From positions 66,382 through 130,381 of the forward strand of contig DHHQ01000023.1 in assembly GCA_002403375.1 (NCBI GenBank): DNA of 64,000 bases. Direction: 5' to 3'. A program made the position numbers and the translations under genes. The notes under the pieces were generated by a model, which ran no database searches, was not told the DNA's origin, and was given only the letters and a program-made list of their open reading frames with translations. Positions 26,548 through 35,219 of this stretch are shown one piece after another (within the stretch, counting starts at the first letter, position 1; each line of letters starts with the position of its first letter). The DNA is from Thiobacillus denitrificans. GTDB lineage: Bacteria; Pseudomonadota; Gammaproteobacteria; Burkholderiales; Thiobacillaceae.

Positions 26548-27777
26548 TCAGGATCCGGCAAGCACCGCGTCGAGAAGTTCCACCCAGTGCCTGACCGGCG
26601 TCGCGGTGCCCGACTGCAGGTGGGTGAGGCAGCCGATGTTGGCGGTGGCGATGAGTTCGGGCGCGCCGGCCTCGAGGTTGCCGAGCTTGCGCGTCTTCAG
26701 CTGGTCGGCGATCTCCGGCTGCAGGATCGAATAGGTCCCGGCCGAGCCGCAGCACAGGTGCTTTTCGGCGACCGGCGTGAGCTCGAAGCCGGCGTCCGTG
26801 AGCAAGGCTTCGACGCCGCCCGTCAGCTTCTGCCCGTGCTGCAGCGTGCACGGCGGATGGTAGGCGATGCGCTGCGTCGCCGGTTTCGCGGCGAGGCCCT
26901 TCAGCGCGTCGCGCTCGGCGACGAGGATCTCCGAGACGTCCTTCGTCGCGGCCGACACGCGCGCGGCCTTTTCGGCGTAGGCGGCGTCGTTCCGCAACAG
27001 CCAGCCGTAATCCTTGACCATCACGCCGCAGCCCGAGGCGGTCATCACGATCGCCTCGGCGCCGGCGTCGAGGTGCGGCAGCCAGGCGTCGATGTTGCGG
27101 CGCGCCGCGGCGAGTCCGGCCTCGCTGTCGTTGAGATGATGCGCCAGCGCGCCGCAGCAGCCGGCCTCGTCGGCGGCGACCAGCGAGATGCCGACGCGGT
27201 CGAGCACGCGCGCGGTGGCGGCGTTGATGTTGGGCTTGAGGCCCGGCTGCACGCAGCCCTCGAGCACCAGCATGCGGCGGGCGTGGCGCGGCGCCGGCCA
27301 GGCGCCCGCGTGCTCGGCAGGCGGAATCTTCGCCTTCACGAAACCGGGCATCAGGCCGCGCACGCTCTGGCCCAGCTTCAGCGCGCCGTTGAAGATCAGC
27401 GGCGTGCCGAGGCCGGTCCTGAGCCCCGCGCGCACCGCGGTCTCGGCGACGCTGCGGCCGACCTTCTCCTCGACGACATGGCGGCCGATGTCGAGCAGCT
27501 TGCCGTACTCGACGCCCGACGGGCAGGTCGTCTCGCAGTTGCGGCAGGTCAGGCAGCGGTCGAGGTGCAGCTGGGTCTTCGCGGTCGGCGTCGCGCCCTC
27601 GAAGACCTGCTTCATCAGGTAGATGCGCCCGCGCGGCGAGTCGAGTTCATTGCCGAGCACCTGGTAGGTGGGGCAGGTGGCGAGGCAGAAGCCGCAATGC
27701 ACGCAATTCCGGAGAATGCGCTCGGCGACCTCGCCGTCGGGGGTGTTGCGGAAGGAATCGGCGAGGTGGGTCTGCAT
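26548..27777 (-). CDS. glcF: Glycolate oxidase iron-sulfur subunit GlcF
   Basis: A 409-residue protein with two N-terminal 4Fe-4S motifs (CVHCGFCLATCP and CLTCRNCETTCP) and two CCG-type repeats (GCCGALAHH and LCCGSAGTYS) shared with heterodisulfide-reductase-like electron-transfer subunits. With GlcD and GlcE it forms the membrane-associated glycolate dehydrogenase converting glycolate to glyoxylate. It is the last gene of the glc cluster, and a VOC-family gene is inserted directly between it and glcE. Confidence 0.95.
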   Translation of the reverse strand: MQTHLADSFRNTPDGEVAERILRNCVHCGFCLATCPTYQVLGNELDSPRGRIYLMKQVFEGATPTAKTQLHLDRCLTCRNCETTCPSGVEYGKLLDIGRHVVEEKVGRSVAETAVRAGLRTGLGTPLIFNGALKLGQSVRGLMPGFVKAKIPPAEHAGAWPAPRHARRMLVLEGCVQPGLKPNINAATARVLDRVGISLVAADEAGCCGALAHHLNDSEAGLAAARRNIDAWLPHLDAGAEAIVMTASGCGVMVKDYGWLLRNDAAYAEKAARVSAATKDVSEILVAERDALKGLAAKPATQRIAYHPPCTLQHGQKLTGGVEALLTDAGFELTPVAEKHLCCGSAGTYSILQPEIADQLKTRKLGNLEAGAPELIATANIGCLTHLQSGTATPVRHWVELLDAVLAGS

Positions 27778-27778
27778 G

Positions 27779-28159
27779 TCAGAGCGGATTGGAGAGTTCG
27801 ATCAGGTTGCCGTCAGGGTCGCGTACGTAGACGGACAGGATGGGACCTTGGGCGCCGGTGCGCTCGACCGGGCCCGCCTCGATAGCGACGTCTAGCGCAG
27901 CGAGCTGCCGCACGACTTCCGCGATCGGGGTGCGCACGAGCAGGCAGAGGTCGATCGCGCCCGGCGCGGGGTGCGCCGCCTTAGGCTCGAATTCCCTTCC
28001 GGCCTGATGCAGGTTGAGCTTGCTGCGGCCGAACGCCAGCGCGCGTCGCGCATCGCCGAAGACCACCTCGCGCATTCCCAGCACGCGCGTGTAGAAAGCG
28101 ACGCTCGCCGGGATGTCGCGCACGGTCAGCACAACGTGGTCGATCGCATCGAGGTCCAT
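27779..28159 (-). CDS. VOC-family (glyoxalase/dioxygenase-fold) protein
   Basis: A 126-residue vicinal-oxygen-chelate protein: IDHVVLTVRDIPASVAFYTR at the start gives the first metal-ligand His, KLNLHQ and DLCLLV the second repeat, and VYVRDPDGNLIELS the characteristic end with a metal Glu. Typical substrates are glutathione adducts, catechols or fosfomycin-like compounds; the real substrate is unknown. It sits one base from glcF and touches glcE, so it is part of the glycolate operon, where it might remove a reactive aldehyde by-product such as methylglyoxal (inference). Confidence 0.85.
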   Translation of the reverse strand: MDLDAIDHVVLTVRDIPASVAFYTRVLGMREVVFGDARRALAFGRSKLNLHQAGREFEPKAAHPAPGAIDLCLLVRTPIAEVVRQLAALDVAIEAGPVERTGAQGPILSVYVRDPDGNLIELSNPL

Positions 28160-29206
28160 TCAGAATTCCCGGTACATCCGCCCGCGGTTCAAGATGCCGC
28201 GGGGGTCGAAGCGCTGCTTGAGGGCGCGATGCAGCGTCGCCATCGCCGGCGCGAGCGGGGGGAACACGCCGTCGACGGGCGCATCGCCGCGGAACAGGGT
28301 GGCGTGGCCGCCGGCCGTCTGCGCCGTCTCGCGCAGGGTCTTGACCGGCAGGTCGCGCGCCAGCCAGCGCACCGCGCCGCCCCATTCGATCCACTGCGCG
28401 TCGCCGAGGTTGAGCGGCGGCGCCGAGGATTTGACCGCCAGCCGCCACAGCGGGCGCCGCTCGAAGAACGGGGTCGTCTGGTCGCGCAGGCGCTGCCAGA
28501 AGGCGTCGGCGTCGCGCAGTTGCTCGCCGCCAAGCTTCACCTGCGCGGCATGCACCGCCGAGGCGGCACCGGACAGCCTCACGGCGAGGAGGCCCGCGTG
28601 CCAGGAGGTGGCGGACAGCGGCAGCGGCTGCCCGGCCCATTCGTTCATCGTGTGGATCGCCGCGGCCTCGTTCAATTCGAACTGCAGCGTGACTTCCGCA
28701 GCCGGCTTCGGCAGCACCTTGAGCGAGACCTCGGTGAGGACGCCGAGCGTGCCGAGCGCGCCCGCCATCAGGCGCGACACGTCGTAGCCGGCGACGTTCT
28801 TGATGACCTGGCCGCCGAAGCGCAGCGGCTGGCCGGTGCCGTCGACGATGCGCACGCCGAGCACGAAGTCGCGCGCGGCGCCGGCGTAGGGGCGACGCGG
28901 GCCGGAGAGGCCCGCGGCGATCGCCCCGCCGAGGGTCGCGCGACCGCCGAAGTGCGGCGGCTCGAACGCCAGCATCTGGCCGCTGTCGGCGAGCAGGGCC
29001 TCGATCTCGGCGAGCGGGGTGCCGGCGCGCGCGGTCAGCACGAGCTCCTTGGGCTGGTAGTCGACGACGCCGGTGAGCGTGCGGGTGCTGAGCACCTCGC
29101 CCTCGTCGGCGTTGCCGTAGAAGGTCTTGCTGCCGCCGCCCTGGATGATGAGCGGCGATTCGGTCTCAAAGGCGGCGCGGATGCGCTCGATGATGGCGTC
29201 CTGCAT
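28160..29206 (-). CDS. glcE: Glycolate oxidase FAD-binding subunit GlcE
   Basis: A 348-residue FAD-binding protein of the PCMH type: PLIIQGGGSKTFYG near 19-32, PLAEIEALLADSGQMLAFEPPHFG, and ATLGGAIAAGLSGPRRPYAGA for FAD contact. It is shorter than GlcD and lacks the oxidase C-terminal domain, as expected for GlcE. The start ATG 29206 overlaps the glcD stop as ATGA, so the pair is coupled. Confidence 0.95.
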   Translation of the reverse strand: MQDAIIERIRAAFETESPLIIQGGGSKTFYGNADEGEVLSTRTLTGVVDYQPKELVLTARAGTPLAEIEALLADSGQMLAFEPPHFGGRATLGGAIAAGLSGPRRPYAGAARDFVLGVRIVDGTGQPLRFGGQVIKNVAGYDVSRLMAGALGTLGVLTEVSLKVLPKPAAEVTLQFELNEAAAIHTMNEWAGQPLPLSATSWHAGLLAVRLSGAASAVHAAQVKLGGEQLRDADAFWQRLRDQTTPFFERRPLWRLAVKSSAPPLNLGDAQWIEWGGAVRWLARDLPVKTLRETAQTAGGHATLFRGDAPVDGVFPPLAPAMATLHRALKQRFDPRGILNRGRMYREF

Positions 29207-30657
29207 CAGAACCTCGGCAGCTCGGGATGCGGCAGCTGGCCGCCGTGGACGTGCATCGCGCCCCACTCGGCGCAGCGGTGCAGCTCGGGAACGGCCTTGC
29301 CGGGGTTGAGCAGGCGATCGGGATCGAACGCCGCCTTCACCTCGTGGAAGCGGACGAGTTCGGGCGTCGTGAACTGCGTGCACATCTGGTTGATCTTCTC
29401 CAGTCCGACGCCGTGCTCGCCGGTGATGGTGCCGCCGACCTCGACGCAGAGTTCGAGGATCCTGCCGCCGAAGGTCTCGGCCTTCTCGAGTTCGCCGGGC
29501 TGGTTGGCGTCGAACAGGATCAGCGGATGCAGGTTGCCGTCGCCGGCGTGGAACACGTTGGCGACCCTGAGCCCGAATTCCTCGCTCATTTCGCCGATGC
29601 GGCGCAGCACGTGCGGCAGCTGCGCGCGCGGGATGGTGCCGTCCATGCAGTAGTAGTCGGGCGCGAGCCGCCCGACCGCGGGGAACGCCGCCTTGCGGCC
29701 AGCCCAGAATTTGAGGCGCGCCTCCTCGCTGTCGGCGGTGCGGATCTCGGTCGCGCCGGACGCCTCGAGCACCCGGCGCACGGTGAAGATGTCGTCCGAC
29801 ACCTCTTCGTTGACGCCGTCGACCTCGCACAGCAGCAGCGCCTCGGCCATCGGATAGCCGGCGTGGACGAAGGCCTCGGCGGCCTGGATCGCGAGGCGGT
29901 CCATCATTTCGAGCCCGGCCGGCACGACGCCGGCGGCGATGATGTTGCCGACCGCGGCGCCGGCCTGCGCGACGTCGTCGAACGCCGCCAGCACGACCTG
30001 CGCGCGCTGGGGGCGCGGCAGCAGCTTGACCGTCACCTCGGTGATGACGGCGAGCATGCCTTCCGATCCGGTCATCAGTGCGAGCAGGTCGTAGCCCGGT
30101 GCGTCGAGCGCGTCGCTGCCGACTTCGAGCAGTTCGCCCTCGATCGTCAGCGCGCGCAGCTTGAGGATGTTGTGAACCGTGAGGCCGTACTTGAGGCAGT
30201 GCACGCCGCCGGAGTTTTCCGCGACGTTGCCGCCGATCGAGCAGGCGATCTGCGACGACGGGTCGGGCGCGTAGTAGAGCCCGTGCTGGGCGACCGCCTC
30301 GGAGATCGCCAGGTTGCGCACCCCCGGCTCGACGACCGCGGTGCGTGCGAGCGGGTCGATCGCCCTGATGCGGTTGAGCTTGGCGAGCACCAGCAGCACC
30401 GCGCCGTCGACCGGCAGCGCGCCCGCCGCGAGCCCGGTGCCGGCGCCGCGCGCGACCACCGCGACCTTTTCCGCATGGCACAGCTTGAGGATCGCCGCCA
30501 CCTGCGCCTCGTTCTCCGGCAGCACGACCACGTCGGGCGTGTTGCGGTAGGCGGCGAGGCCGTCGGACTCGAACGGCACGAGGTCCTCGCGCTCGTTGAG
30601 CACGCAGTGCGCAGGCAGCAGGCTGCGCAGCTTGGACAGGAAGGCGGGACTCAGCAT
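29206..30657 (-). CDS. glcD: Glycolate oxidase catalytic subunit GlcD
   Basis: A 483-residue FAD-linked oxidase. The PCMH FAD domain includes VVARGAGTGLAAGALP and DPSSQIACSIGGNVAENSGG, and the C-terminal domain carries NVFHAGDGNLHPL and TGEHGVGLEK, the two signature stretches of GlcD/lactate dehydrogenase flavoproteins. It oxidises glycolate (or a related 2-hydroxy acid). First gene of the glc operon; the 19 bases to the DUF1537 gene suggest the operon may start further upstream. Confidence 0.95.
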   Translation of the reverse strand: MLSPAFLSKLRSLLPAHCVLNEREDLVPFESDGLAAYRNTPDVVVLPENEAQVAAILKLCHAEKVAVVARGAGTGLAAGALPVDGAVLLVLAKLNRIRAIDPLARTAVVEPGVRNLAISEAVAQHGLYYAPDPSSQIACSIGGNVAENSGGVHCLKYGLTVHNILKLRALTIEGELLEVGSDALDAPGYDLLALMTGSEGMLAVITEVTVKLLPRPQRAQVVLAAFDDVAQAGAAVGNIIAAGVVPAGLEMMDRLAIQAAEAFVHAGYPMAEALLLCEVDGVNEEVSDDIFTVRRVLEASGATEIRTADSEEARLKFWAGRKAAFPAVGRLAPDYYCMDGTIPRAQLPHVLRRIGEMSEEFGLRVANVFHAGDGNLHPLILFDANQPGELEKAETFGGRILELCVEVGGTITGEHGVGLEKINQMCTQFTTPELVRFHEVKAAFDPDRLLNPGKAVPELHRCAEWGAMHVHGGQLPHPELPRF

Positions 30658-30676
30658 GCGGCGATCGAAATGGGGT

Positions 30677-32011
30677 TCAGGCTGCGAGTGTAGCCGCGCT
30701 TGCCTGCGCGTGCGAGGGCGCGAGGCGCCGGTAGGCTTCGGCGAGCGCGCCGTCGCCGCCGACGTTGCCGGGAAAGATCACCACCGGCAGCTGCGGCAGG
30801 CGATGCGCCGCAGGCGTCTGCACCACGGTGACGCCGGGCAGGATCTGCCCCAGCACGCGCGACGCGGTAAGCGCGAGTCCGGTCGACAGCACGTCGTTCG
30901 ACGTGATGCCGCCCTTGCTGATGAGGAAGCCGAGTGTTTCCGGCAGCCGCTGCACCACGTCCATCAGCGTGCCGGACACCGCCTCGCCGAAAGCCAGCCG
31001 CTCGGCGATGCTGGCGAACTTCAATTCGGTGCGGCTGGTGAACACCACCGGGGTGAGGCCCTGCGCGTGGGCGTGGGTGATGCTCACCACCAGTTCGTCG
31101 GCCACCGCGGCGCGGCCGGCGGGCAGGCGGGCGACGTCGAGCGGCAGGCCGACGACGCCGCGCGCCTTCAGCAGTTCGGTGAGCTGGGCGGTCGTCTTGG
31201 CGACGTGCGAGCCGACGACGATGGCGCCGGGGCGGCCGTCGCGCACCAGCGTCGCGAAGGATTCGGCGGCGACCGGCTGCGGCGGCAGCTTCGCCAGCGC
31301 CGTGAGCAGCGAGGCGGCGCTGCGGAACAGCAGGCGGCGGCCAGCGGCGGCGGCCTTGAGCGTGGCGTCGGCGAACATCCGGTAGTCGTCGGGCGTCTCG
31401 CCGTCGACGACGCCGACCGCATTGTCGGCGAGGCCGGCGAGCCAGGCGTCCGCGCGGCCGGCGCGCAGCTCGGCGAGCGTCAGGCACGCGACGTCCTTCG
31501 CCGCGACGCGTCCGCCGGTCTTCTCGGCGACGTAGTCGGGCAGGAACGCGGTCGTGTAGCCGAACACCGAGTCGCGCGCGAATTCGGTCTCGTGGGTCGG
31601 CACCGGGCGGCCGTCGACGATCAGATAGTGCGTGCCGTCGCGCGTGACGCGCCCGCCCTCGAAGAAGCCGGGGGTGAGCAGCGTCGCGTCGAACGGGCCG
31701 AGGACCTCGTTCATCACGTCGGTCTCGACCGGGTAGTGGCCGCGCAGCGTCGAGTCCGAACGCGACACGAACAGCACCGGGCCGGAATAGCCGGCGAGCG
31801 CGAGCTTGAGGTTTTCGCAGACCTCGCGCGTGATGTCGGCGGCACGCGCCGCGTCCATGCCGCGCGTGTTGGTCAGCACGAAGAACAGCGGCGCCGCGTC
31901 GGCGAGCGCAGCCTTGAGCGTGGCGACGTCCCAGCGCGTCAGCAGCAGGCAGGAGTGCACCGTCTGCGAGCCGGTCGGGTCGTCGTCGAGAACGATGATT
32001 TTCGGGTTCAT
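30677..32011 (-). CDS. DUF1537 four-carbon acid sugar kinase family protein
   Basis: A 444-residue protein beginning MNPKIIVLDDDPTGSQTVHS, the signature start of the OtnK/DtnK (DUF1537) kinases. SRSDSTLRGHYPVE and ISKGGITSNDVLSTGL are family motifs for substrate and nucleotide binding. Such kinases phosphorylate four-carbon sugar acids such as erythronate, threonate or hydroxytetronate, or related 2-keto acids. It lies downstream of a transketolase-like gene and directly ahead of glcD, suggesting a C4/C2 acid catabolic unit under the divergent IclR regulator. The exact substrate cannot be read from sequence. Confidence 0.9.
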   Translation of the reverse strand: MNPKIIVLDDDPTGSQTVHSCLLLTRWDVATLKAALADAAPLFFVLTNTRGMDAARAADITREVCENLKLALAGYSGPVLFVSRSDSTLRGHYPVETDVMNEVLGPFDATLLTPGFFEGGRVTRDGTHYLIVDGRPVPTHETEFARDSVFGYTTAFLPDYVAEKTGGRVAAKDVACLTLAELRAGRADAWLAGLADNAVGVVDGETPDDYRMFADATLKAAAAGRRLLFRSAASLLTALAKLPPQPVAAESFATLVRDGRPGAIVVGSHVAKTTAQLTELLKARGVVGLPLDVARLPAGRAAVADELVVSITHAHAQGLTPVVFTSRTELKFASIAERLAFGEAVSGTLMDVVQRLPETLGFLISKGGITSNDVLSTGLALTASRVLGQILPGVTVVQTPAAHRLPQLPVVIFPGNVGGDGALAEAYRRLAPSHAQASAATLAA

Positions 32012-32064
32012 GGGGAAAGCCTTTCATGCCCGCGAACGCGCGGCGGCGCGTTCGCGGTGACGTT

Positions 32065-34290
32065 TCAGACCGCAGCGCGCTCCAGCATCGCCAGCGCGCG
32101 CTCGTGCATCGCCTGCGCGTTCATGCCGTTGAAGTCGAACAGCTGCTGCGGGTTGGCGGTGGTCTCGCCGCGCTTCCAGCAGAACACGTCGCGCTCGCGG
32201 GCCTGGCTGCGCAGCAGCACGGGTTCGAGCGGCGCCGACGGGCCGCCGGTGACGCCGATCAGCACGTCGCCATGGAACAGCTCGCGGAAGGCGTCATCGC
32301 CCATGAAGCGGCCGTCCGGCTCGGACACGCTGTCCCACAGCACGTCGGTCGGACGGTACAGGCGGCGCGGGTTGACCACGGCGACGACGCGCGAGCCGAT
32401 GCCGGCCTCGGCGAGCTTTTCCGCGGCGGTGAAAACCGGGGCGAGCACCATGTCGCCGGTCACCGCGAACACGACGGTGTGCGAACCCTTGGTCTCCCGG
32501 AGCAGCATCGCCCCCTCGTCGATCGCCTGGAAGCTCTGCGCCATCGTCGCGTGGATCGGCAGCGGCGACTTGGACGCGGTGATGACGACGCCCTTGTTGT
32601 GCTGCTTCAGGGCCCAGTCGTAGCTCGCCTGGATCATGTTGGCGTCGACCGGGAACAGCGGGTAGACGTTGCCGTTGCGCATCATCGCGGCGAAGTAGCT
32701 CTCGATCTCGGGGCGCTGGTGGGTCCAGCCGTTGCGGCCCTGCTCGAGCGCGCCGGCGGTGAACAGGCACACCGTCGCCGGGGTCGGGCGGCGCAGCTCG
32801 GCCATCGCCTGCGTCACCGTCTGCCAGATCGGCAGGCCGTTGATCGCGAACGACTCGTAGCTGCACCACAGGCTGCGGCCGCCGAACAGCGCGACACCCA
32901 CCGCGAGGCCGGCGCAGGCGTCCTCGTTGAGCGGCTCGTAGACCTGGCCAGACGGGCCCTGGAAGTAGAGTTCGTCGGCGGTCGGGTGGCGGATCGTCAG
33001 CGCCTTGTTGATGTTGGCCATGCCCGACGCCTCGTTGCCGTCGGCGTTGGTGACGACGAAGTGCGGGTCGCGCTTGCCGACTTCGCCGACCACGTGGCCG
33101 AACGCGGTGGTCGGGATGTGGTGCTCGCCGACCGCGAATTCGTTGAGCGGCAGGCCGTCGAGGCTCGGCAGCTCGCGTGCCGTCTCGGTCACCGCGACGC
33201 GGGCGGCGGGGCCGCCGCCGGCGTGGCGGAAGTTCTCGCGCACGAGCTCCCACGCCTTGACCGGCAGCGCGCGGCGCTGCAGGCCGCCTTTCACGTCGTC
33301 GGAGTCGAGCGTGTGGTGGGCGTAGAGGTTGTGCGACTTGGCGCCGGTGGCGTGCACGCCGGCGCCCTTCAGTTGCTTGACGATGAGCGCGGCGCGGCGG
33401 CCGGACAGCGCGGACGTCGCGGCGGCGTCGGCGGCCTTGAGCACGGCGCCGGTGAAGGCCATGCGCTGCCCGAAGTCGAAGGTCGTCGAGTCGGCGTAGA
33501 CCGGCGCGTCGGGCGTGCCCGCGTAGTCGCGCGCGTCGATCAGGTGGATGTCCTCGAAACCATGGGCGCGCCAGTAGGCGATCATCTGCTCGTTGCTCCA
33601 CAGGGACACCATGCTGTGGTGCTCCTGCGAGTAGCCGTTCCACACCAGCACCGGCAGGTAGTTGGTGACGTCGGGGTAGGCGGTCGCGAAGTGCTGGAAC
33701 GCGCTCATGATGTAGGGCTCGCCGAGGCCGCCGTCGCCGATGGTCACGGGGAACAGGCGGTCGCGGTAGAGATAGGCGCCGGCGAGCGCGAAGTGCTGGC
33801 CCTGGCCGAGGGGGCCGGCTGGGGCCAGGAGGCCGGGGATCGCGCCCGAGAGATGGCCCAGCAGGCCGTGGCGCTCACGGAAGCGCGCGCGCATCTCGGA
33901 CACCGAATGGATGCCCATGGCCTCGAGCGAGGTGTCGAGGAACATCGCCGAATAGAAGCCGGGCGCGTGGTGGCCGACCTCGGTCACCATGTTGCGGTGG
34001 CCGAGCAGATGCAGCGCGGCGACGGCGTCGGCGGAGGACGCGAAGCCGCCCGGGTGGCCCGACGACTTGCTGCCGGTCACTTGCAGCGTCAGGTAGCGCA
34101 GCGCGTCGGCGGCGAGCAGGGTCTGGTAGACGGAGGCCTCGCTGGTCGCGTCGGGCAGCGCGGGCTGCCTGGGGCCCAGCAGCGGCGCGGCGCCGAGGCG
34201 GTCGATTTCGGGGAAGCTGTCGGCGAAATACTGGATGCCCTCGCAGAAGGCGGGGACGGTCTCGGGGGCGGACTGCAGCTGGGCGCTCAT
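32065..34290 (-). CDS. Transketolase-like thiamine diphosphate enzyme
   Basis: A 741-residue protein. TGSKSSGHPGGFASSADAVAAL and GDGGLGEPYIMSAFQHF resemble the ThDP/Mg domain of transketolases and E1 enzymes, while NGYSQEHHS, LYFQGPSGQVYEPLNEDACAGL and WCSYESFAI correspond to the pyrimidine-binding half. Sequence order is transketolase-like, but length and details differ from canonical transketolase and from phosphoketolase. I recall close relatives being labelled xylulose-5-phosphate 3-epimerase, a name I cannot verify. ATG 34290 follows AAAGGATACGCC; an in-frame ATG 48 bases upstream would run into the operators. It is the promoter-proximal gene of the unit controlled by the IclR divergent region. 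Substrate unknown; a C5/C4 sugar-acid role is inferred. Confidence 0.75.
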   Translation of the reverse strand: MSAQLQSAPETVPAFCEGIQYFADSFPEIDRLGAAPLLGPRQPALPDATSEASVYQTLLAADALRYLTLQVTGSKSSGHPGGFASSADAVAALHLLGHRNMVTEVGHHAPGFYSAMFLDTSLEAMGIHSVSEMRARFRERHGLLGHLSGAIPGLLAPAGPLGQGQHFALAGAYLYRDRLFPVTIGDGGLGEPYIMSAFQHFATAYPDVTNYLPVLVWNGYSQEHHSMVSLWSNEQMIAYWRAHGFEDIHLIDARDYAGTPDAPVYADSTTFDFGQRMAFTGAVLKAADAAATSALSGRRAALIVKQLKGAGVHATGAKSHNLYAHHTLDSDDVKGGLQRRALPVKAWELVRENFRHAGGGPAARVAVTETARELPSLDGLPLNEFAVGEHHIPTTAFGHVVGEVGKRDPHFVVTNADGNEASGMANINKALTIRHPTADELYFQGPSGQVYEPLNEDACAGLAVGVALFGGRSLWCSYESFAINGLPIWQTVTQAMAELRRPTPATVCLFTAGALEQGRNGWTHQRPEIESYFAAMMRNGNVYPLFPVDANMIQASYDWALKQHNKGVVITASKSPLPIHATMAQSFQAIDEGAMLLRETKGSHTVVFAVTGDMVLAPVFTAAEKLAEAGIGSRVVAVVNPRRLYRPTDVLWDSVSEPDGRFMGDDAFRELFHGDVLIGVTGGPSAPLEPVLLRSQARERDVFCWKRGETTANPQQLFDFNGMNAQAMHERALAMLERAAV

Positions 34291-34299
34291 GGCGTATCC

Positions 34300-34402
34300 T
34301 TTCACAATATGAAAATGTTCCACATGATGTGAAACCATGAGCGTATTGAAGCAGTTCAGCGCGCCAATTTCACATCGTGTGTTAAATTTTCACTTCATGA
34401 AA
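34300..34402. promoter_or_regulatory. Cluster of four TTTCA...TGAAA palindromes, probable IclR operators
   Basis: In this AT-rich divergent region I see TTTCA-N5-TGAAA at 34300-34314, TTCCACATGATGTGAAA at 34318-34334 (seven of eight arm bases pair), TTTCACATCGTGTG starting at 34368 (imperfect) and TTTCA-N5-TGAAA at 34388-34402. The last covers the ATG of the IclR gene. IclR-family proteins bind short palindromes as dimers or tetramers and commonly repress themselves and a divergent operon. Confidence 0.65.
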
Positions 34403-35161
34403 AACGCCGCTTCCTCGATCCAGGTCGTCGACCGCGCCATGGCGCTGGTCGGCGTGCTCTCGCGGGCGCCCGGCCCGCTCAGCCTCACCCGCCTCGCCAC
34501 GGAGGCCGGCCTGCATACCGCCAGCGCGCACCGCATCCTCGGCGCGCTGATGGCGCACGGGCTGGTCGAGAAGACCGGCGCCGGCGAATACGATCTCGGC
34601 GTACGCTGGCTGGAAGTCGGCAACCGGCTGCGCGCGCGGCTCAATATCCGCCAGGTGGCGATGCCGATCATGCAGCAGCTCGCCGAGCTGACCGGCGAGA
34701 CGGTCAACCTGATCGTGCGCCGCGGCGACGAGGCGGTCTACATCGAGCGCGTGTCGGGCGGGCAGACGCTGATCCAGGTGGTGCAGGTGGTCGGCGCGCA
34801 CGCGCCGCTGCACGTTACCGCCGTCGGCAAGATCTTCCTCGCCGAGGACAGCGCGAGCGGCGTGATGGGCTACGCCGAGCGCACCGGCCTGCCGGCGTAC
34901 ACGCCGAACACGCTGACCACGCTCGACGCGCTGCGCGGCGAGCTCGAGGTGATCCGCCGCGAGCAGCTGGCCCACGACCGCGAGGAGGCCGAACTGGGCG
35001 TGGCGTGCATTGGCGCACCCATCCGCGACGCCGAGGGCAAGCTGATCGCCGGCCTGTCGATCTCGGCGCCGGCCGACCGCCACAAGCCGGGCTGGGACGC
35101 GGCGCTCCGGCAGGCGGCGGCGCAGACCGGCGCCGCGCTCGGCTACATCGGCGAGGCGTGA
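34397..35161 (+). CDS. IclR-family transcriptional regulator
   Basis: A 254-residue regulator. A winged HTH occupies about 8-70 (LTRLATEAGLHTASAHRILGALMAHGLVEK) and the IclR effector-binding domain about 85-250 (GETVNLIVRRGDEAVYIERV, LHVTAVGKIFLAE, ELGVACIGAPIRD). I chose ATG 34397, which matches the usual family N-terminus; ATG 34337 in frame would add 20 residues and make two operator palindromes coding. No ribosome site is seen before 34397, so translation may be leaderless. It is divergent from the transketolase-like/DUF1537/glc genes and probably controls them in response to a small acid. Confidence 0.93.
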   Translation: MKNAASSIQVVDRAMALVGVLSRAPGPLSLTRLATEAGLHTASAHRILGALMAHGLVEKTGAGEYDLGVRWLEVGNRLRARLNIRQVAMPIMQQLAELTGETVNLIVRRGDEAVYIERVSGGQTLIQVVQVVGAHAPLHVTAVGKIFLAEDSASGVMGYAERTGLPAYTPNTLTTLDALRGELEVIRREQLAHDREEAELGVACIGAPIRDAEGKLIAGLSISAPADRHKPGWDAALRQAAAQTGAALGYIGEA

Positions 35162-35219
35162 GTCCCCTGCGCCGCGCCGCCCCTTGCCGCGGCAGGCCTT
35201 TCTTGGCAATGTGGCGGCC

